Positions 59,678 to 64,000 of a DNA stretch of 64,000 nt are shown in pieces. The notes beneath the pieces were generated by a model, which was given only the letters and a program-made list of their open reading frames with translations, was not told the DNA's origin and ran no database searches. The stretch comes from UBA5158 sp963692955 (GTDB lineage Bacteria > Pseudomonadota > Gammaproteobacteria > DSM-16500): positions 744,001-808,000 of the forward strand of contig OY843587.1 in assembly GCA_963692955.1 (NCBI GenBank), in the 5' to 3' direction. A program made the translations under genes and the position numbers. The number at the start of each line of letters is the position of its first letter. The first letter of the stretch is position 1.

Positions 59678-59694
59678 TGGCTTAACACACTCAT
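59674..59694 (-). promoter_or_regulatory. Six-codon leader ORF coupled to the giant gene
   Basis: On the minus strand GGAG (59704-59701) is followed by a six-base spacer and ATG at 59694. The frame encodes MSVLSQ and stops with TGA at 59676-59674, overlapping the giant gene's ATG (59677-59675) as ATGA. The giant ATG itself has no Shine-Dalgarno site at a normal distance. Ribosomes could therefore reach it by termination-reinitiation. The ORF is very short and may be chance. Confidence 0.45.
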
Positions 59695-60045
59695 TTACTG
59701 CTCCAAATGTTAAAGAAATTAACTATAAAAACATGCTTAATTTTGATGATGAATTGTTCACTTACATTAATTCTAGTACAGTTTTTAGCTTCCGCTAGTC
59801 TTAAATAGACCATTAATAAAACAAATCAGACACTTAGAAACTATTTTTAAAATATTTTTCTTTTAAAGTTATAAGTCCTTCTTTTATCGAATTTCAGTGC
59901 AAAAATAAGGAGATTTTTTGGTAAAAAACGTTGTAGTCGAGTGCCAGATATCAAGCGCTTATAGATGGCTTACATGATTAATTCCTAGCCAGTTGTAGAA
60001 ATGTATTACAATGGGAGATAGGCGAATAAAAATCAGGAGAAGCCG
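59678..60045. promoter_or_regulatory. Divergent intergenic region between the giant gene and the proline-rich gene
   Basis: This AT-rich 368-bp gap must hold both promoters. Facing the proline-rich gene there is TACAAT at 60,007-60,012, 34 bases before its ATG, without a good -35 box. Facing the giant gene there is TATAGT near 59,722-59,727, also without a good -35 box. I see no operator palindrome or RNA element that I can name. Confidence 0.35.
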
Positions 60046-61623
60046 ATGCCCATCAGTCCCCAGGATTATGCTGGAAGTTTAATGCGTAGAATTGCTGAAG
60101 TGCGTCAAAGCACGAAGAAGGGTGAAATCTTAGACGCGCGTGAAGATAGCGTGCTGCGGGAACTTTCGAACGAGCTAGCACAATTAGTAAAAGCAACACC
60201 TCCGTTGGAGCATAATGAGGGCACGGCTTATCTCAAACGTATTATGCATAACGCTTACTTCCAAGAATATATTGAAGGTCGTGCGCGTAGCGCGATTGGC
60301 AAAACAGATAAAAGCAAATTATTAAAATTATTTGAAGATAAGATTTATTATGTGGCTAACGAATTATTAAATCCTAAGCGCGAGAGATTTGAAAAAGCGA
60401 AAAATTCTTTCGAGACAGATTTAGCTGAGTCCATCACGGATCCCCAAACGGTAAAAATGATTTTTGATACGGCATTAATAAATATTGTTATCGTCTCGCA
60501 CACCAAGAATGACTTAAAAGCCACGCAACAATTCGCGAACGCGATGAAATTAGTGGAACGATTTTCCAATCAAGGCAAATTGCAATTCAATCAACTCGCC
60601 GCAGATTTAGGGGCCGATACGGCGATGTTACTAAATGTCACGACCAAATCCCGATCTGAGTCTGAATTAAAAAGTTTGCTGACCCAACTAACGAGTAATC
60701 AAGCCATCACAGCCAGCGCAATAACGTATGTAAATACTTTACCGCCGCCACCACCGCGTATGTCGGATGACGATATTCCACCGCCACCACCACGCGAACC
60801 CATGCCGCCGCCACCGCGCATGACAGATGATGATGTGCCGCCACCGCCACCAGCAGATGACAATGTTCCGCCACCGCCGCGCAGTGAGCCGGATTTTTCT
60901 GATACGATGAATGATCCCTATTTTCCACCACCGCCCGCAGGCATGGAAATTCCATCGCTTGACGATATTCCACCACCACCGCCTGTCGAAGATATACCAT
61001 CACCGCCACCCCCTATTCCTCAAGCATCGGGTAGCGCAGTGCCGCCGCCTGTACCACAAAAACCAAGCGCCGCCGTGCCACCACCTGTTCCTCCACCAGC
61101 GAGTAGTGTAGTGCCATCAGCTGTTCTTCAAAAACCAAGTGCAGCAGTGCCACCGCCACTTCCACAAAAAACGAGTAGTGCAGTGCCACCACCCGTTCCA
61201 CAACAAACAAGTACAGCAGTGCCACCGCCTCTTCAACAAACGAGTAGTGCAGTGCCGCCACCCGTTCCACAAAAACCAAGTAGCGCAGTGCCGCCACCCG
61301 TTCCACAAAAACCAAGTAGCGCAGTGCCGCCACCCGTTCCACAAAAACCGAGTAATGCAGTGCCACCACCCGTTCCACAACAACCGAGTGGTGCAGTTCC
61401 GCCACCCGTTCCACAACAATCAAGTGGTGCGGTGCCACCGCCTGTTTCACAACAAGCTAGAGCGACAACGCCACCACCAATACCCACTAAACCAGGTTCT
61501 CCCACGCATGGGCAAGGCATGTTTGAGAAAAAACTTGATCCGTTCCGAGATGAATTAACGAAAAAATTACGCGGCAGAAACGAAGGCCCCGCGGATGACT
61601 CGCCAAAAGGCCCGAAAAAATAA
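60046..61623 (+). CDS. Proline-rich protein with FPPPP, poly-proline and repeated PxxPxK motifs
   Basis: I do not recognise the N-terminal part (residues 1 to about 230), which looks helical and soluble. Residues about 231-325 alternate PPPPP runs with acidic DDD groups and contain YFPPPPAGME (Phe293), which fits the Ena/VASP EVH1 ligand [FWLY]PPPP used by Listeria ActA. Residues about 326-486 are about 13 units of a 12-residue repeat (AVPPPVPQKPSS). Several units contain PxxPxK, the class II SH3 ligand. The charged C-terminus is MFEKKLDPFRDELTKKLRG. There is no signal peptide, so export would need a type IV or similar system. ATG at 60046 has AGGAGA five bases upstream. A host-directed actin or SH3 ligand role is inference; a structural protein is the alternative. 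Confidence 0.8.
   Translation: MPISPQDYAGSLMRRIAEVRQSTKKGEILDAREDSVLRELSNELAQLVKATPPLEHNEGTAYLKRIMHNAYFQEYIEGRARSAIGKTDKSKLLKLFEDKIYYVANELLNPKRERFEKAKNSFETDLAESITDPQTVKMIFDTALINIVIVSHTKNDLKATQQFANAMKLVERFSNQGKLQFNQLAADLGADTAMLLNVTTKSRSESELKSLLTQLTSNQAITASAITYVNTLPPPPPRMSDDDIPPPPPREPMPPPPRMTDDDVPPPPPADDNVPPPPRSEPDFSDTMNDPYFPPPPAGMEIPSLDDIPPPPPVEDIPSPPPPIPQASGSAVPPPVPQKPSAAVPPPVPPPASSVVPSAVLQKPSAAVPPPLPQKTSSAVPPPVPQQTSTAVPPPLQQTSSAVPPPVPQKPSSAVPPPVPQKPSSAVPPPVPQKPSNAVPPPVPQQPSGAVPPPVPQQSSGAVPPPVSQQARATTPPPIPTKPGSPTHGQGMFEKKLDPFRDELTKKLRGRNEGPADDSPKGPKK
61021..61505 (+). repeat. 36-bp tandem repeat in the proline-rich gene
   Basis: About 13 units of 12 codons; those between about 61,250 and 61,380 are almost identical in DNA. 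One unit lacks a codon (AVPPPLQQTSS) and one is altered (VPSAVLQKPSA). The unit length is a multiple of three, so copy number can change without frameshift. Confidence 0.9.
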
Positions 61624-61650
61624 TTTTATCAGTGCTTTTTCGCAAACAAA

Positions 61651-61677
61651 AAAAAGCCCGCTAACAGCGGGCTTTTT
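61651..61677. terminator. Bidirectional rho-independent terminator
   Basis: A perfect 11-bp stem (AAAAAGCCCGC / GCGGGCTTTTT) with loop TAACA. There is a T run on each strand, so it ends both the proline-rich gene (+, stop at 61623) and the porin gene (-, stop at 61693). Confidence 0.93.
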
Positions 61678-61692
61678 ACAGCATATTTCAGC

Positions 61693-63075
61693 TTAACCGA
61701 ATTTAACGGCACCACGAACGCCAAATGTATTGGAGTTGTGATTAGTCGCGCCATTACCGGAGCTGTATGACGTGTCATGGTTGTACTCGATACCAACATT
61801 GGTATTTTTCCACATATCAACATCATAACCAACAATGTAACGGTTCTTTGGCAGAGCCAAGTTAACCGCATTGTTAGAGGTTTGATAACCAACATAAATA
61901 TTTTGGTTATGAGCCCAGTAGTTAAATCCAAATCCGCCGGTAACATCCAATGCCCATGGTCTTGCGCCAGCGCCTATCGCTGTACCATATTGGGTAGAAA
62001 TGTCGTTCGGGTTGAAGTGTTGGATAGCTGTAGTGTAACGCGCGCCCAAAGCAAATGGACCGCTGTTAACATCAGCATACACGGCAATCCCGCCTACGAG
62101 ATGAACGTAAGTACCTTTGTTAGCATAAGCATTGCCAAGTGCAGCAGCAACGTCGTTAACGCCAGTAATGTTAGACATATAGCCAACGCCAACATCGAAG
62201 CCTAATTGATCATTCAATTGATCAAATCCAACTGCAGCACCGAAGATAGTAGAAGTATGCGGTGAAGCAACGGCTCTAGGTGTGTTGTCGAAAGCATAGA
62301 TATCGCCATGCAAGCCCATTTGCGTAATGAAGCCAAGCTTAGCTGAAGTCTCTAAAGATTCAGTCATTACTTGCGTCATCGTACGTACGAATGGATGAAT
62401 GGTGTAACGGCCGTAATCTGTAAATTGCTTACCAACTTGGAAGAAGATGGGAGAAACGTCGTAGTTTGCTAACGTTAAATAACCTTGTTCTAAGTTAAGT
62501 TGCGCAACCGGCAAATACACGTGAGAGTACTGACCTGCTAAAGGAGCGCCAGCTAACGCGCCGTTTGGATTGCTGAAACTGAAGCTGGTGAAAGCTTTAG
62601 TCCAATCGTTAACGGTAGCGCCGACATTGATGTACGCATCGTTTAGAGAAAGTAATTGTCTGTTTTCGCCTTCATAACCTTGTGAACGGTTGCCCCAATG
62701 AGCATCGAAGTTCACACCGCCACTCACGCCAATTCTATTAAACCAATCTGGCATGGACTGTACGGAACGGCCGGTGTTTTGGCTCATTGCGTTATACATA
62801 ATTTGGTGTGTATCAACAACTGGCATGGGTAACGCGCCCATTGCTTTGTAATCTTCATGAGCTGCAACAGGAGCTGGAGCAACTTCAGCAGATTCGTCAT
62901 GGCTTTGTGCCATGTGATGGACGTGATGATACTTTTTGTGATGATGTTTGTGTGGAGCTGGTGTTGCGGTTGAAGTATCAGACGTGGTAGTCGTTGTGGT
63001 TGTGTCAGCAGCGAAAGCCGAGCTGCTTATCAAGCCTAACACGCTCATTGATGCAACAACGAGTTTAAGTTTCAT
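61693..63075 (-). CDS. LbtU-family outer-membrane porin (siderophore-porin type)
   Basis: The 460-residue product has a clear signal peptide (MKLKLVVASMSVLGLISSSA, cleaved before ADTTT). A Thr/His/Lys-rich linker follows (about residues 22-60, including PHKHHHKKYHHVHH). From about residue 105 it is a beta-barrel with alternating polar/aromatic strands and many Gly, ending in GVRGAVKFG. Motifs such as WFNRIGVSGGVNFDAHWGN, NDAYINVGATVNDWTKAF and QVGKQFTDYGRY fit the LbtU family, named after the legiobactin receptor of Legionella pneumophila, which works without TonB. The His-rich linker could bind metal. The start ATG at 63075 has AAGGGAG 10 bases upstream. Iron uptake is the family role; a general porin is equally possible. 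Confidence 0.8.
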   Translation of the reverse strand: MKLKLVVASMSVLGLISSSAFAADTTTTTTTSDTSTATPAPHKHHHKKYHHVHHMAQSHDESAEVAPAPVAAHEDYKAMGALPMPVVDTHQIMYNAMSQNTGRSVQSMPDWFNRIGVSGGVNFDAHWGNRSQGYEGENRQLLSLNDAYINVGATVNDWTKAFTSFSFSNPNGALAGAPLAGQYSHVYLPVAQLNLEQGYLTLANYDVSPIFFQVGKQFTDYGRYTIHPFVRTMTQVMTESLETSAKLGFITQMGLHGDIYAFDNTPRAVASPHTSTIFGAAVGFDQLNDQLGFDVGVGYMSNITGVNDVAAALGNAYANKGTYVHLVGGIAVYADVNSGPFALGARYTTAIQHFNPNDISTQYGTAIGAGARPWALDVTGGFGFNYWAHNQNIYVGYQTSNNAVNLALPKNRYIVGYDVDMWKNTNVGIEYNHDTSYSSGNGATNHNSNTFGVRGAVKFG

Positions 63076-63468
63076 GCTTGTGTTTCTCCCTTGATATAAT
63101 AGATGATCCGGACGGAAACAAAATTACATTTAAAGTTTTGCTATTGCAAGCAAAATTTAGTCCAAACGTAATTAATGCTGTTCATTCTCGCCGGGTCGTT
63201 TACAATTCTTAAACACCAGTAAATTAAATGGAACGCTGATGTTTTATTGTTGCCTTATACATTAAAAATCAGGGTGTTTTTAGAGACCATTTACGTGCGG
63301 CAATTTTAATTAAGAAAAAAAATAATTGATAGTTAAACTTTGCAAAAATTCACGAAAGTCTCGCAAGAATGACTCAGAACAAATCATAATGAAAAAAAAA
63401 CCCGCATTGCGCGGGTTTCTAAGTAAGCTTAAACGGATAAAAGTATTTTTTTAACGATGACTTTAATA
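63076..63468. other. AT-rich intergenic gap between the peroxiredoxin and porin genes
   Basis: This 393-bp gap holds the peroxiredoxin terminator (63391-63418) and must contain the porin promoter on the minus strand. I could not pick a convincing -35/-10 pair. A small inverted repeat TTTTGC...GCAAAA lies near 63,136-63,156. No ORF or RNA gene is recognised. Confidence 0.4.
63391..63418 (-). terminator. Rho-independent terminator of the peroxiredoxin gene
   Basis: An 8-bp stem (AAACCCGC / GCGGGTTT, loop of five bases) at 63398-63418, followed on the minus strand by nine T (63399-63391 region). It lies about 50 bases past the peroxiredoxin stop codon. Confidence 0.9.
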
Positions 63469-64000
63469 TTATAACGCAACCGAATTCGCTGCTAAATAAT
63501 CCGCGATGCCAGCGGCGGTGGGTTTGATCGCGGCGTCACCTTTATTCCAACCCGCGGGGCAAACTTCGCCGTGCTGTTCATTAAACTGTACCGCGTCAAC
63601 GATGCGGATCAACTCATCAATGTTGCGGCCGATCGGTAAGTCGTTCACGATTTGTGAACGCACGATACCTTTAGTATCGATGATAAAGGTGCCACGCAGC
63701 GCCACGTGGGCCGTCGCGTGTTCTACGCCAAACGCTTGACAAATGCTATGGTTGACGTCAGCCACCAGGGTGTAACGCACGGGACCAATACCGCCATCAT
63801 TGACTGGCGTTTTGCGCCAGGCATTGTGGGTGAATTGTGAATCGATGGAAACGCCGATCACCACGGTATTGCGTTTTTTAAATTCTTCGATGCGGTTATC
63901 CAGCGCGATCAATTCCGATGGACAAACGAACGTAAAATCTAACGGATAGAAAAATACGATCGCATGTTTATTTTTAATTTCAGTCGCCAAATGAAATGGC
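63469..64000 (-). CDS. AhpC/Prx1-type 2-Cys peroxiredoxin, 5' end cut by window edge
   Basis: The visible 177 residues belong to the typical 2-Cys peroxiredoxins that reduce hydrogen and organic peroxides. The peroxidatic Cys is in FYPLDFTFVCPSE and the resolving Cys in EVCPAGWNKG near the C-terminus. GVSIDSQFTHNAW and ALRGTFIIDTKG are also typical. The frame stays open to base 64000 (…PFHLATEIKNKH), so the TTG at 63990 is not the start; about 20 N-terminal residues lie beyond the window. The C-terminal extension places it in the Prx1/AhpC subfamily, usually recycled by thioredoxin or AhpF/AhpD. The reductase partner is not in view. A terminator follows at 63391. Confidence 0.94.
   Translation of the reverse strand, partial: PFHLATEIKNKHAIVFFYPLDFTFVCPSELIALDNRIEEFKKRNTVVIGVSIDSQFTHNAWRKTPVNDGGIGPVRYTLVADVNHSICQAFGVEHATAHVALRGTFIIDTKGIVRSQIVNDLPIGRNIDELIRIVDAVQFNEQHGEVCPAGWNKGDAAIKPTAAGIADYLAANSVAL

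Noticed and set aside
17155..59372. Dozens of plus-strand open frames of 60-230 codons opposite the giant gene, rich in Val, Pro, Leu and Ala.
   Set aside because: They recur with the periods of the repeats, have translations that simply mirror Ser/Thr/Gly/Asn codons of the minus strand, and have no consistent ribosome-binding sites. They are shadows.
61013..61520. Overlapping minus-strand and alternative plus-strand frames opposite the proline repeats.
   Set aside because: They follow the 36-bp repeat in other frames and show only monotonous low-complexity translations.
63469..63990. TTG at 63990 as the start of the peroxiredoxin.
   Set aside because: The frame stays open upstream to the window edge and the family needs about 20 more residues.
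1..64000. tRNA, rRNA, riboswitch, insertion sequence or prophage genes.
   Set aside because: I saw no tRNA-like cloverleaf, transposase motif, terminal inverted repeats or phage proteins.

Overview
The window looks like a chromosome segment from a Gram-negative gammaproteobacterium of the Legionellales (Coxiella/Legionella relatives). Grounds for this are a typical gammaproteobacterial suhB/trmJ divergent pair, an RNase T gene, a PutA without its DNA-binding domain, an LbtU-type siderophore porin (a family known mainly from Legionellales), a TPR protein fused to a poly(A)-polymerase-like head, and a proline-rich protein with eukaryote-like short linear motifs. The taxon is inferred from gene content only; no rRNA or tRNA gene is present.

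Bases 1-16,900 are mostly household genes. They run: the 5' end of suhB (-), trmJ (+), an unrecognised gene with a glutathione-transferase gene (-), a two-gene unit of a CPA2-type cation/proton antiporter with a stand-alone IscS-type cysteine desulfurase (+), a GT39-like membrane glycosyltransferase overlapping a zinc-type cation diffusion facilitator (-), the TPR/nucleotidyltransferase fusion (-), a second antiporter translationally coupled to putA (-), and RNase T (+).

Bases 17,024-59,677 are one uninterrupted minus-strand gene encoding 14,217 residues. It begins with a long signal peptide and a haemagglutination-type (TPS) secretion domain. It continues through autotransporter-associated strand repeats, seven GLUG supermodules, and further strand-repeat arrays with units of 642, 660 and about 877 bp. 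Two copies of an otherwise unexplained spacer domain break up the arrays, and the protein ends in a short paired repeat and a lysine-rich tail. No C-terminal beta-barrel is visible and no TpsB transporter gene lies in the window. A six-codon leader ORF with a good Shine-Dalgarno site ends on the start codon of the giant gene in an ATGA overlap.

Bases 59,678-64,000 hold a divergent regulatory gap, a proline-rich gene (+) whose product carries FPPPP, poly-proline and repeated PxxPxK motifs, a perfect 11-bp bidirectional terminator, the LbtU-like porin (-), an AT-rich gap with a second terminator, and a truncated AhpC/Prx1 peroxiredoxin (-). The giant adhesin-like protein, the porin and the proline-rich protein together suggest a surface or host-interaction locus beside ordinary metabolic genes. 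That functional link is inference.
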